A DNA stretch of 64,000 nt. Origin: Monocercomonoides exilis (taxonomy: Eukaryota > Preaxostyla > Oxymonadida > Polymastigidae). Numbering within the stretch: position 1 is the stretch's first letter; each line of letters starts with the position of its first letter. The stretch is taken from NCBI GenBank assembly GCA_001643675.2, contig LSRY02000015.1, positions 625,001 through 689,000 on the forward strand, given 5' to 3'. The translations under genes were made by a program, and so were the position numbers. Positions 34,587 to 44,591 of this stretch are shown here, in pieces. The notes under the pieces are model-generated. The model saw nothing but the letters and a program-made list of their open reading frames with translations, made no database searches and was not told the DNA's origin.

Positions 34587-37500
34587 ATGATAGCATCATG
34601 GATATCTTTTATTTTTTATTTTCCATTATGCTTTGAATCATTAATTCAATCATCATATTTATCAACTTTGTCCTTGAAAAACTCGTCTTTGAGCTCATCG
34701 ATGTTTGGATTTTATCAACCACAAAATTATCATGCAATATATATTTTATCGAGTTCACTTGTTAATCTTTCAACTTGTACTGTTTTTAACACTCATTCTT
34801 TCGAAAAATCATTTTTATCTTGTTTTTCTGGATTTATTTGTTGTAACAATATTTCTTTCGTTTCAAATTCATTAGTTAATACAGTTTCCCCGCTTATTTC
34901 ATCTTCATCGTTGCATTCATTTGCTTCATCTTTATCTTTACTTATTTCATCGACGAGATTTTCAAATTTTATTTCTACGCAATCTCCATTCATTTATACA
35001 GAACATGTTTCAAGCCTATCAATATATAATAGTATTTTTTCGAATATTTCTCGTTTTCCAGCGAGATCAACTTCATTTCAACAATGTAATAATTATGTTT
35101 GTAACATTAATTGTTGTTCATGGAGTTCTGTGCCAGATGCTCTTTATTGTAGTATATTTCATACGATCAGTTCTTCATCCATGTATCTTTTTTCTTTTAA
35201 TAATTCGTATTTTGACTGCTCTCATGAATTCAATGCTTTATATACAAATCGTTCAATTCTTGAAGGAAGTGGTAAATATTCTTTTGTGAGTGATCAATTT
35301 CAAGGATGTTCTACCAACAAAAGACCATTAACAGATAAAAATTCTGACACATGTGGAGGTGCACTTTTTTTTGAAAATCAACCAAAGTCTGAGTTGACTT
35401 TGAAGGATTGTGACTTTAATGAATGCTTCGCTTATTCAAATGGAGGATCTATTTTTGCTTCGTCCATTGGAGTCGTAGAAACTGAAAATTGTACATTTAA
35501 ATTAAATAGTGTGCGCTTCGGAGGAGGAGGATCAGTTTTCTTTATGAATGTTAAAGAATCGCTTCATTTATATCAAAATCAATTTGAACGTTCAAGTAGT
35601 TACCAAGAAGGAGGGGCTGCATACATATGGAACTGCAAAGTGGATTCAAAATATACGAGTGACTCCAGTGATGAAATCCGAATTGCGCTTGATGCGGTTG
35701 GGTTTCAGGCATGCCATATAGCTATGAAATCTGGGGGCAATTCAGCTGGTGGCGGCTGTTATGTTAGTTCTTCGGGGAACATTGCGGAAGCAGGTTATCT
35801 ATGCGGAATGAAAAACATCACTGCATATCGTTGCACTTCTTTTATTGGTTCTGGAATTGCATGGATTATATTTAATGGAAATGGAGCTCTAAATGAAAAG
35901 ACTGATATTCCAGTAATTTTCAGTATGTGTTTTCTGGTAAAAAACTTCGCTCATTCTAATTACCTTGAGGATTTTAAAGATATGTTTCTCAAAGATGATA
36001 TGTTCCTTTATTCTAAAAATCGTTCACCATTTACTGAATCGTTTACAACATCAGAAAATAATTTTATCGTTCTTAAACATCCAAATGAAACGATTCAACT
36101 AGGAAACGAGTGGATTACAACCTATTCTGGTCGCCTTGTTTCACCTGAAAGTGGAGAAGACGATTCTATGTGTGGATTTCCTGGACATTCTCCTTGTTTT
36201 ACGCTTTCATCGGCACTTGTCAACGATACTCCAATTTCAGTAAACGTAGTAAGTTGTTTGCAGGGTATTTATTCTCATGAATCTCCTGTTGCACTGACTT
36301 CTTTTCAAACTGTAATGGTCAACGGTTCTGGTCCTGATGTAGTATTTTTGATTGGAAATGAAGACAGATGGAATGATGAAGGACGCAAGAAATTTGATGA
36401 TAGAAATGAAGGAAATGCAAAAATTTTTGAAAAAGATTATTTTAAACGGCAAGGATATGGTTTCGATATTGAGCAATCTGCTTTTTATGTATTTGAAGTT
36501 CGCTCTGCATATCTTACAAATATCAAGTTTCAAATTAATATTTCGTTTTTCAGTTTGAATCATCTGTCACTGATCTGTATTTCAAAAACTGTTATGGAGT
36601 TTAGAAGCATTTCAATATCCCCATTTTCTGGTGTTATTTCATCAGCAGACTCATCTTCTTCAGTAATGAATCCAACATCATCATTTGAATATTCTTTTGA
36701 TAACAATTTCAATCAAAATAATACGTTGGAAGGTGATGAATCATCACCTTATGAGTTAGCGATGCCTCTTTTTAATTGCATAAATGAAGGAATTATCCGG
36801 TTTCATGATCTTGAAGTATCTTCTTTTCAACTAATTGATGTACCAATAATATTCATTGAATACTTGAAAGAAAATGTCCTTGTGAATGCGTCGTTGTTTA
36901 AAAGCATTTCTCGCAGAAATGTCAAAACAACTCGTTCATGTTTAAAATTGCATTCTCATGCCTCTTCTTTCTTTGAAGAAAGCTTGTCAGCCACATCCTC
37001 AATTATTGTGATAAAAAATTGTATGATTTCCAACGAACTATTTCATATAAAGAATTGCACCTTTGTTGAATGTACAAGCGAGGACTCAAAAGGTGGCGCT
37101 GTTTTTGTAGCATGTAATGAGAAAATGGGTGTTTACGTTCAAAATTCCACTTTTTGCAGGTGCTCTGCTGGGAACGGCTATGGTGGGGGAGTGTATTTAG
37201 ACTTATCAAAACTACGTTCTTTGAATGAAAATGTAACCTTATTTTCATTTCTCCTTGACTCAATGAAAAACAACTCAGCTCAATTTGGACGGCATGTGTT
37301 CTGTTATATTTTGTCAGCAGAGATGCAATTATTTGACGTGCAGTGGTCTTTGGATCTTTCTGAAATCAGTCCAAGTGATAATGGATTAATAGCATTTGAA
37401 AAAGACAGCAGGCGGTTCGTTGATGTTATAGAATTGTTTATTCAATATCAAGGGCATTTCGTATATGTAAGTGGGGAAAACGGAGAAGATAATCCGAATT

Positions 37501-39800
37501 GTGGCGACAAGCAAGAGAACGGATGTCGCACACTAACTCGTTCAATTTGCCATCTTATCCCATCTAAATTTGGAGTTTTGTACGTTGTTGGAAATACACG
37601 GGTTGAAAAGGCTCAGCTGCTTCGCTCTGTTCATTTCATCTCAGCGAACGAAGAACTCAACGATGAAAAATGTAAGATTATATTATCAAGCGAAATAAAG
37701 GACTTTATATCTGGCGGAGAGTTATTTCAGTGTGTTGATACTGTTAATATTGATGGTCTCTGCTTTCCGATTGCTTCTTTTGGAATCAAAAATCCTCTCA
37801 CGCTATTTGATGTAAATGGGGGCAACTTTGAAATTTCCAGGTGTGATTTTGTGAATCTGAATAATGAGGATATTTTATTGACATATTCAATAATTATGTT
37901 GAAAATTGGAAGATGTACAGTAAAGAACTTGCTTTTTAAAGGCTTTTCATCCTCAACTTGCTTGTTTTCTTGCTTCGAAGAGTCTAAACTGAATATGTCT
38001 GATGTAATGATGCAGGATTTAAATTTTAAATCTGTTAGTGTTATTGATTATACGCCTTACTCTGAGGCAACTTCTGCTCGGACCAACATCATTCACCAGA
38101 TTACATTTGAGCATTCTTCGCTGCTCCACACTGTTTTTTTCCTGCATCATTTGATATCTGGTGCAAATATTGGAAATAGACACTACATATTTGACAGGAT
38201 AACAGTCAATAATGTTTCATTTTCCAACGATTCTAAGCTGTTTTTATTCGATTCATTAAACTGGCGCTTGGACTTTGTCAACAGCACGTTCTCAAACATC
38301 TTCGTTAGAAATCATAACGACTTTTCTCTTTTTACTATTATTGAACAAGAAGTACTATTTGAAAACTGCATATTTACAAATATTTCTATTGATACACCAA
38401 ATTCATGTTCAGCTATATTTCACAGCGAACAACAGTTGGCTTCATCAAGAAAGTTTCCTTCCTTATTGGATCGACTTTCTTTTATTGATGATGCATTTCA
38501 TTCATTTCATCCTCATGTTCCTGATTATTCAATGAAAGCTCCTTCAGAGATTGGGGAAATCAACAAACAATCTTCTTCTACTCATTCTTCATTAACTTCT
38601 TCTTATTCTTCAAAATATGATTGCAAAATTCCTCACATAAATTACCCAGAACAGAAGGAAGCAAACGATTTCACTTCATCTATGTATTTAAAATACAGAG
38701 AGCAACAAAATGAAGCAGTTATCAAACAATCATCACACTCTCCCATTTTTCCCATTCTTTCTTCTTCCTCCTCCTTTCCTCCTTCTCCTTCAACCGAAGC
38801 CTCTGAAAAAATTCTTTCGTCTAATCATCTTTCTAATTCACCTATACAAACTGATTTGCGTGTCTTCTCTCAAGTTTTAACTTCTTCATTTTTAACTGAG
38901 TCAACTGACAATCATTCTTTATGCTGGGACGAAAACTGTTTTATGCATTTAATTGAATGCAATGGAAGCATTGTAAACTGCACGTTTTCCAGGATAAAGA
39001 GAAATGCACTTCGAATAACTAAGTCCCATATTTCTATGCCTTTAAGTCGATTTTCTTTCAACAAAATTCCAGATGAGGAAGGCTACTCGTCTTTGCGGAT
39101 GAACATTTTTTGCGAGAATTCGACAATCGCGCTAGGAGATATCGACACAAGCGAAGACATTGAAGCTGGTAATAATGACTGGATTGTGAACAAAACATGC
39201 GACATAACTAATTCAGGCAGCCGTTCAATATTTGCGACTCCTATGTTGTCGGAAGTGGAAAAGGCCAAAGAAGGAGATTCTTATCGCCTGACTTTTCACG
39301 GCTCATATTTTGCTCCATGCAATCTTTCCATAGTTTTGTTGTTGAGCACAAATAAAAAAACAGAAGAGGTTGTGGTGGCAATTGATTCTTTAATTGATCA
39401 AAGCACAGTGGTTGTGACTTTCGCTGCCGCAATCATGGACAGATGCCGAACTGCAACGTGCCAGGTAGTTGTTCGCATAACTGGAAGTGATAATATCCCT
39501 TATGACTCGAACCCACTTGAAGTTCATATGACTTTTACTTGGGTAATTGTGGTCACAATTATTTGTGGAATGCTTTTATTGATTGTGGTTTGTGCTTTAG
39601 CACTGCTTTTCACTAAATTATATCGAAAGAGGAGGTTTCAAAAACATTTAAGCAGCGATCCAATATATAACGAGCAGTGTCAACTTCTTAATGCAACAAA
39701 TGGGTATGAAATTATTTCATATACCGACAATTCGAGTTCGAGAAAATCTGTCATTGTCATTCCAACAGATTGTCAATTGCCAAACTATGAAGAAGATTGA
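34587..39800 (+). CDS. Large type I surface protein with beta-helix-like ectodomain, no kinase tail
   Basis: Intronless, 1737 residues, with a hydrophobic signal peptide (MIASWISFIFYFPLCFES). The ectodomain carries the same kind of Cys/Gly/Asn-rich repeats as the larger surface proteins in this window, for example CGGALFFENQ and GGGVYLDLSKL. Two Cys modules are visible: CGFPGHSPCFTL (about residue 525) and CGDKQENGCRTL (about 970). A single transmembrane helix lies at about 1650-1680 (VIVVTIICGMLLLIVVCALA), followed by basic residues and a cytoplasmic tail of only about 55 residues with Tyr and Ser residues. It is a divergent relative of the 12.6-kb and 57.5-kb genes but lacks the kinase-like part. 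A Ser-rich insertion lies near 1330-1420. Function is unknown; surface recognition or adhesion is inferred from architecture. AT content is higher than in the kinase-tailed copies. Confidence 0.82.
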   Translation: MIASWISFIFYFPLCFESLIQSSYLSTLSLKNSSLSSSMFGFYQPQNYHAIYILSSSLVNLSTCTVFNTHSFEKSFLSCFSGFICCNNISFVSNSLVNTVSPLISSSSLHSFASSLSLLISSTRFSNFISTQSPFIYTEHVSSLSIYNSIFSNISRFPARSTSFQQCNNYVCNINCCSWSSVPDALYCSIFHTISSSSMYLFSFNNSYFDCSHEFNALYTNRSILEGSGKYSFVSDQFQGCSTNKRPLTDKNSDTCGGALFFENQPKSELTLKDCDFNECFAYSNGGSIFASSIGVVETENCTFKLNSVRFGGGGSVFFMNVKESLHLYQNQFERSSSYQEGGAAYIWNCKVDSKYTSDSSDEIRIALDAVGFQACHIAMKSGGNSAGGGCYVSSSGNIAEAGYLCGMKNITAYRCTSFIGSGIAWIIFNGNGALNEKTDIPVIFSMCFLVKNFAHSNYLEDFKDMFLKDDMFLYSKNRSPFTESFTTSENNFIVLKHPNETIQLGNEWITTYSGRLVSPESGEDDSMCGFPGHSPCFTLSSALVNDTPISVNVVSCLQGIYSHESPVALTSFQTVMVNGSGPDVVFLIGNEDRWNDEGRKKFDDRNEGNAKIFEKDYFKRQGYGFDIEQSAFYVFEVRSAYLTNIKFQINISFFSLNHLSLICISKTVMEFRSISISPFSGVISSADSSSSVMNPTSSFEYSFDNNFNQNNTLEGDESSPYELAMPLFNCINEGIIRFHDLEVSSFQLIDVPIIFIEYLKENVLVNASLFKSISRRNVKTTRSCLKLHSHASSFFEESLSATSSIIVIKNCMISNELFHIKNCTFVECTSEDSKGGAVFVACNEKMGVYVQNSTFCRCSAGNGYGGGVYLDLSKLRSLNENVTLFSFLLDSMKNNSAQFGRHVFCYILSAEMQLFDVQWSLDLSEISPSDNGLIAFEKDSRRFVDVIELFIQYQGHFVYVSGENGEDNPNCGDKQENGCRTLTRSICHLIPSKFGVLYVVGNTRVEKAQLLRSVHFISANEELNDEKCKIILSSEIKDFISGGELFQCVDTVNIDGLCFPIASFGIKNPLTLFDVNGGNFEISRCDFVNLNNEDILLTYSIIMLKIGRCTVKNLLFKGFSSSTCLFSCFEESKLNMSDVMMQDLNFKSVSVIDYTPYSEATSARTNIIHQITFEHSSLLHTVFFLHHLISGANIGNRHYIFDRITVNNVSFSNDSKLFLFDSLNWRLDFVNSTFSNIFVRNHNDFSLFTIIEQEVLFENCIFTNISIDTPNSCSAIFHSEQQLASSRKFPSLLDRLSFIDDAFHSFHPHVPDYSMKAPSEIGEINKQSSSTHSSLTSSYSSKYDCKIPHINYPEQKEANDFTSSMYLKYREQQNEAVIKQSSHSPIFPILSSSSSFPPSPSTEASEKILSSNHLSNSPIQTDLRVFSQVLTSSFLTESTDNHSLCWDENCFMHLIECNGSIVNCTFSRIKRNALRITKSHISMPLSRFSFNKIPDEEGYSSLRMNIFCENSTIALGDIDTSEDIEAGNNDWIVNKTCDITNSGSRSIFATPMLSEVEKAKEGDSYRLTFHGSYFAPCNLSIVLLLSTNKKTEEVVVAIDSLIDQSTVVVTFAAAIMDRCRTATCQVVVRITGSDNIPYDSNPLEVHMTFTWVIVVTIICGMLLLIVVCALALLFTKLYRKRRFQKHLSSDPIYNEQCQLLNATNGYEIISYTDNSSSRKSVIVIPTDCQLPNYEED

Positions 39801-40628
39801 AAATGCAAGCAATGTTGTTTTTCTTTTTGAAAATTTTCCACATGTATGCATAATTAGGATGCTGTTGAGGATGTGAACAGATCAAATGTTTTATTTTTAA
39901 AATGACTTTTCTTTTTCTTTTTCTTTTTGTGAATTTTTAAAAAATTATTTATTAAAAACACTTTTTTTAATGAGTGATTTTAAAGATTTTCGTTGTAACG
40001 AATATTTTGTTGAATAGAAAAGTGTTGAGATTTATTTTTTGTTCTTAATTTAATAATCTATGTATTTTATATGTTTTTATATCTTGATTAATTCTCAATT
40101 CGTCATTTAATTTTTGATTCAATCATTGCTTGAATGGTTAAAAATTATTATGCGTATGCTTGAATTACAATATTATGTGAGTAATTCAAAAAGGTAACAT
40201 CATCTATTCTTAGTTATTGGTTGAATGAAATTGAACTCAAGTTGCAATTTGTAACAGTTTATTTATTTATTTTTTTTTTTTTTTTTTTTTTTTTTTGTTA
40301 TGAAACCATTTCATTGCTCAGAATTATTTGACGCAATTAGAAAAGTAAATATCAGTTTTACAAGCTCAATCATTATTTTAGTATTTTCGTTTATCTGCAT
40401 TAATGTTTTCATCATAGAAGAATAAAAACATATTCATTTGATTCGCTTGAAAAATGAGTTAAAAAAAACTAATAGATCAGATTAAATTAAAAATATTTAG
40501 TGTTCAATTTTCATTGATCATATAACAAAAATGTAAATTACGCTCTAAATTTTCAAATTATGAAATGGAATATAATCGAATTCAAAGATTCAATTAATTT
40601 GGGAGAAGGATGATAGAATGATAATTAA
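39801..40628. other. AT-rich intergenic region with T-run
   Basis: About 830 bp with no supported gene. It contains a T-run of about 27 bases at 40270-40296 and a pyrimidine repeat (CTTTTT)n near 39906-39929. It separates convergent genes, so it should hold both 3' ends. Confidence 0.5.
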
Positions 40629-41066
40629 TTACTTGGGATAAAATGGGGAAGCTTTTCTCGGATGAAGCTTGTCATGGCCTTTGTAAAAGAATCTCTTTCG
40701 CCTTTCTTCTGATTTTTCTGGATCAAACTGTACGAGATAAGGATTTTGGGAATGTGGAAATGAATCAAATTGCAAATCGGAACTTTCGTCAAAACAATGT
40801 GTTTCAGTACCGTCAAATAAATGTTCATTCGGATCGACTGAATTTTCTGTGAAATTAAGATACTGCTGTTCTTGTTCAAATGAAGATTGTGGGCAACCAC
40901 AATTTCCGAAGGGGTTTGGATTAACTGGGAAAAATGTTTCAATTATTTGTTGAGGATAGAACGAAAAAGGTTGTGTCTGAGGAAAAGGGTGCATCAACGG
41001 ATAACACTCACAGTTAAAACAAAATACAGAAAAGAAGAAGGGAAGAGAATATATAAAGTGAAACAT
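40629..41066 (-). CDS. Small possible secreted protein, 145 residues
   Basis: Open frame from an ATG at 41066. The N-terminus MFHFIYSLPFFFSVFCFNC looks like a signal peptide, with the following residues (ECYP) near a possible cleavage point. The mature part is rich in Pro, Phe, Gln and acidic residues, with five further Cys/His-containing positions (for example NCGCPQSSFEQEQQ) and a basic C-terminus (RRKRFFYKGHDKLHPRK). No family is recognised. Composition is more gene-like than neighbouring intergenic frames, but an intron could change either end. It may also be a chance frame. Confidence 0.4.
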   Translation of the reverse strand: MFHFIYSLPFFFSVFCFNCECYPLMHPFPQTQPFSFYPQQIIETFFPVNPNPFGNCGCPQSSFEQEQQYLNFTENSVDPNEHLFDGTETHCFDESSDLQFDSFPHSQNPYLVQFDPEKSEERRKRFFYKGHDKLHPRKASPFYPK

Positions 41067-41675
41067 AAGTTTATATTACAATAAAAAAAGAGTAGAAAGC
41101 AAAATTTCGAAAAATTGCGAACTTTACCAGATTCGTATAAATTTCTTTTCACAACAAATTTTAAAATTTTAAAATATACAATACGTTTCATTCTAAAATA
41201 AAAACATCTGCTTTTTCATGCAAATTTACTAATTATTTCTAGATTCAACAAAAATAAATGCATCCATATTTCATTTATTAAGTTATGGTTAGAATAATGA
41301 AATTATTTGAATATTCCTTTTTCTTTTTTATTTTATTTTATTTTTTTATGTTATTTTATTTTATTATATATATATATATATATATTGTTCATTTTATATC
41401 ATTTCAACATGGAATTAAATTTATTAATATTTGTTCCAAAAGAAAAAAATAAATAAAAAGATAAAAAAAAATAAAAATAAAACAAAATATAGCAAAAAAA
41501 AGCAAAATAAAATAAATAACTCTCCTCATTGTATTTTTTTTTAAAAAAATATTAATGTGAATATCATTTAACGTATGTTTTTCTCGATGAGACATTCATA
41601 CACAATTAAAAGGTTGAACTTTGAATACTGGAAATTTTTTGTAATGATGTGAAATGTTTGTGCATTATATAAAAA
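41067..41675. other. Low-complexity spacer with TA and TTTTA repeats
   Basis: About 600 bp of A/T-only stretches: TTTTA-type repeats at about 41320-41365, a (TA)n run at about 41364-41385, and A-rich repeats at about 41440-41515. No gene was identified. It abuts the left arm of the perfect inverted repeat. Confidence 0.6.
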
Positions 41676-42100
41676 TTTCAATTCTTTAAAGAAAAACAAA
41701 ATATCAGTAAAAATTCTTGAATTTGTGGGGAAAAAAACATTGAGTGATTTATTAACCTGAACCTTTTCATGAACCCATATATTTTTTTTGTTCGTTGAAA
41801 CAGAATATATTCTATATAAAAATACAAAAAACAATCTTTTATATGTTTATTTTACTATTTTATGAAATAACAAAATTATTTTTGTTTCAATTTTAGTTTT
41901 TGATGAAGATCAAAGGAATTTATAATTTATTTTTGATCATTTGTTTTGCTTGTTTTCAACACTCTTTCTTTGTTGATTTTTAATTTCAATTCCATAAAAC
42001 ATACATAACATAGTTTTATTGTAACAGGTATTTTATCTTTTTATCTATTTTTTCTATTGTTTTTCACATTTCATCATTCTTGACAAAAAATATGAAAAAA
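41676..42100 (+). repeat. Perfect 425-bp inverted repeat, left arm
   Basis: Pairs base for base with the reverse complement of 42383-42807 (coordinates of paired bases sum to 84483 throughout, so there are no indels). I saw no mismatch when reading both arms. The arm begins TTTCAATTCTTTAAAG and ends ACAAAAAATATGAAAAAA. It is AT-rich, and its open frame of about 53 codons resembles no protein. Outside the arms the flanks differ immediately. Confidence 0.93.
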
Positions 42101-42382
42101 TGAAAATTTTGAGCTGTTCAGTATTTTTATCATATGAAAAAAGATGTGAATGAAAAGAAAAATGTTTGCATTAAGCATTCACCTTGAAAAATCTTTGTGA
42201 AATGTTGCTGTTTTCATTTCACAAATCAATCTTTGAAAACGACAAAAATGCTTTTTTTGTTTTCAGTTTAATTAAAAATGACTTATTGTGAAGAATACCA
42301 ATGCATTGTTATCTTATTCACATGATATCATAATAAATAATATTTTGAAGAAATCATAATTTCGTAATTTCTCATTTTTTTC
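42101..42382. other. Spacer of the 425-bp inverted repeat
   Basis: 282-bp unique loop between the two arms. It is AT-rich, with no ORF of note and no recognised RNA gene. It contains two short similar motifs (TGAAATGTTGCTGTTTTCAT near 42199 and a TTTCAC-rich context), but no further symmetry. Confidence 0.6.
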
Positions 42383-42807
42383 TTTTTTCATATTTTTTGT
42401 CAAGAATGATGAAATGTGAAAAACAATAGAAAAAATAGATAAAAAGATAAAATACCTGTTACAATAAAACTATGTTATGTATGTTTTATGGAATTGAAAT
42501 TAAAAATCAACAAAGAAAGAGTGTTGAAAACAAGCAAAACAAATGATCAAAAATAAATTATAAATTCCTTTGATCTTCATCAAAAACTAAAATTGAAACA
42601 AAAATAATTTTGTTATTTCATAAAATAGTAAAATAAACATATAAAAGATTGTTTTTTGTATTTTTATATAGAATATATTCTGTTTCAACGAACAAAAAAA
42701 ATATATGGGTTCATGAAAAGGTTCAGGTTAATAAATCACTCAATGTTTTTTTCCCCACAAATTCAAGAATTTTTACTGATATTTTGTTTTTCTTTAAAGA
42801 ATTGAAA
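42383..42807 (-). repeat. Perfect 425-bp inverted repeat, right arm
   Basis: Reverse complement of 41676-42100, with the same endpoints by coordinate symmetry. After 42807 the sequence continues AAAAAATTATTT-like DNA unrelated to the other flank. Confidence 0.93.
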
Positions 42808-43204
42808 AATGAGAAAAAATTATTTAAAAAATGAGAATAATTTTGTGAATAATAGAGTGTAACAATTTTTTAATTTATAATATTTTATTCAATAGGTCAT
42901 TTTTTGATTGAATTTTATTTCCTATCCAAAAATTTTTTAAAATTATTTCATTTTTGTGGATACATAATCCTTTTTTGTTTTTTCGATACCTGTGAGATTT
43001 CGTTTGTTGAAACATAATTATTAGTCATTAAACATAATTATTTCTTTCAAGCAAAACATTTATAAAAGAATTTTTACGGAAATCTGAATTGAAATTGAAA
43101 AATTCTTTAAAAATTTCAAACAACAATGCAGAAGCAACAACAACAACAGAAAAAAAAAATAAAGAAAAAGAAAAAGAAAAAATACAGTTTGTACAAAAAA
43201 TACC

Positions 43205-43524
43205 GGACAAGATCGATTCCTTGTTAAACGCAAAAGGAATAATTCTAATAATTTTCCTCATTAAATACCTCATTAATACAAACTCATATGATATACAAAA
43301 CTTTCAAAACTTCCTCGTATGCGCTCAGAAAAAAATTATTAAAAAAATCTCGGAGAAACTCATAATGCTATTTCTCCGAGATTTCAAAAATTATTTTTTT
43401 CAATAATCCGTCAACATGATAATGAAAGTTTTATTTGGCAAATGAGTTTGCATTTATGAGGTTTTTAATGAGGAAAATTAACAGAATTATTCCTTTCGTG
43501 GTTATTGAGGAATCGATCTTGTCC
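43205..43524. repeat. Diverged 320-bp palindrome with central perfect hairpin
   Basis: Bases pair about a single centre at 43364/43365 (coordinate sum 86729). The outer arms 43205-43288 and 43441-43524 pair without indels but with about a dozen mismatches (for example GGACAAGATCGATTCC at both ends). The centre is a perfect 14-bp stem, AAATCTCGGAGAAA at 43345-43358 with its complement at 43371-43384, and a 12-base loop. Similarity continues more weakly outside, to about 43185 and 43545. It may be a foldback/MITE-type element. Open frames across it on both strands are a consequence of the symmetry. Confidence 0.85.
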
Positions 43525-43575
43525 TGTTTTTTTTGCTATATCCTGTGTTTTTTTTTCCCACAGACTATAATAGAA

Positions 43576-43653
43576 AAAGTAATAAAAAAAGAAAAAGAAA
43601 AAGAAAAAGAAAAAGTTAAAGAAAAAGAAAAAGAAAAAGAAAAAGAAAAAAAG
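43576..43653 (+). repeat. (AAAGAA)n simple repeat
   Basis: A run of GAAAAA/AAAGAA units beside the diverged palindrome. A shorter run of the same unit lies on the other side (about 43150-43182). Both read as Lys-Glu repeats in one frame, but no gene is supported here. Confidence 0.85.
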
Positions 43654-43940
43654 AAAATGCCTTTTGAATCGAATCCATTGAACAAAATGGATAATCGTAA
43701 AAATCGAAATATACTTGTTTAATTTTTGATTTATTAATAATTTAAATTATCAGTAAAATTTGTTTTTAATGAAAATTGAATTGACGGACTCAAATTATTT
43801 TTTTCTATCTCAACAAAAATAAACAATATGCAAATAAAAAATCAGAGAATCAAATTATTAAATAACAGCAATTATTTTTTATTATGTGATTGATCAGTGC
43901 GTATATTATTATTTATTTAATTAAATTTCGCTAATTTTTC

Positions 43941-44393
43941 ATGAACGAAGAGAGTTCAACTTCTCCAACTTATCCTTTTTCCGTGGGCTTACAGTCCGTT
44001 AATGTCACTGGATCATTATCGTCGATATGTTGTTCTATTAAGCGAAAACAACCGATTGCCTATGTTCCACCTCTCCGGCAAGCGTTACATATGTACCATT
44101 CATGCATACGAATTGGGGATCTTCTTTTAGAATACACTAAAGACGATGGTTTTAACTATTATTCTTATGAACAGCATAAATATCGATTTTGTTGGGCAAA
44201 CTTTCCCCGAGTTCACGGAGAGACAACAATTTCTCCTGAAAAGGTAATAGAAATCGTTAAAAACAGTAAAGTTTGGGATGAAGCGCATTACAGTCTTCTA
44301 ACGCATAATTGCCAAACATTTGTGGAAGAATGCTTGAAGATTATTGGAGAGAAAGAAAAGGCAAAAATTTTTGGAAAAATTTTTCCGTTTTGA
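43941..44393 (+). CDS. Small protein, possible permuted papain-fold (PPPDE/LRAT-like) hydrolase
   Basis: 150 residues, single exon, start at an ATG preceded by an AT-rich leader. The central part has an H...G.LLEY pattern (YHSCIRIGDLLLEY, about 53-66) and the C-terminal half has HNCQTFVEECLKIIG (about 121-135). A His strand followed by an NC..F helix is the layout of circularly permuted papain-like families (PPPDE desumoylases, LRAT/NlpC-P60 relatives), where His and Cys form the catalytic pair. Conserved aromatic residues surround them. The substrate cannot be predicted, and other H-NC families are possible. The N-terminal 40 residues are Ser/Thr-rich. It ends with a hydrophobic/basic tail, KIFGKIFPF. 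The gene lies directly upstream of the LAG1 gene on the same strand. Confidence 0.6.
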   Translation: MNEESSTSPTYPFSVGLQSVNVTGSLSSICCSIKRKQPIAYVPPLRQALHMYHSCIRIGDLLLEYTKDDGFNYYSYEQHKYRFCWANFPRVHGETTISPEKVIEIVKNSKVWDEAHYSLLTHNCQTFVEECLKIIGEKEKAKIFGKIFPF

Positions 44394-44591
44394 AAAATTA
44401 GCAATTTTTTTTGTTGTTTATTAGTATAGAATGAAAATTTTGAATTTTCCTTTCAATTTGTGATCTTAGATTTTATTAAATTTAAGATAATTTATTTTTT
44501 GCGTTGTATTTTTTTAAGTTGTGAAACAAGATTCAACTTTTTTTTTTGAATTTTTAACTTTTAAAGATAAGTCGCTCTGTCCAAGTTACAC

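Noticed and set aside
43089-43722. Two Lys-Glu-rich frames with similar hydrophobic parts
   Set aside because: They cover the two arms of the diverged palindrome and the AAAGAA repeats, so the similarity is a by-product of the inverted symmetry.
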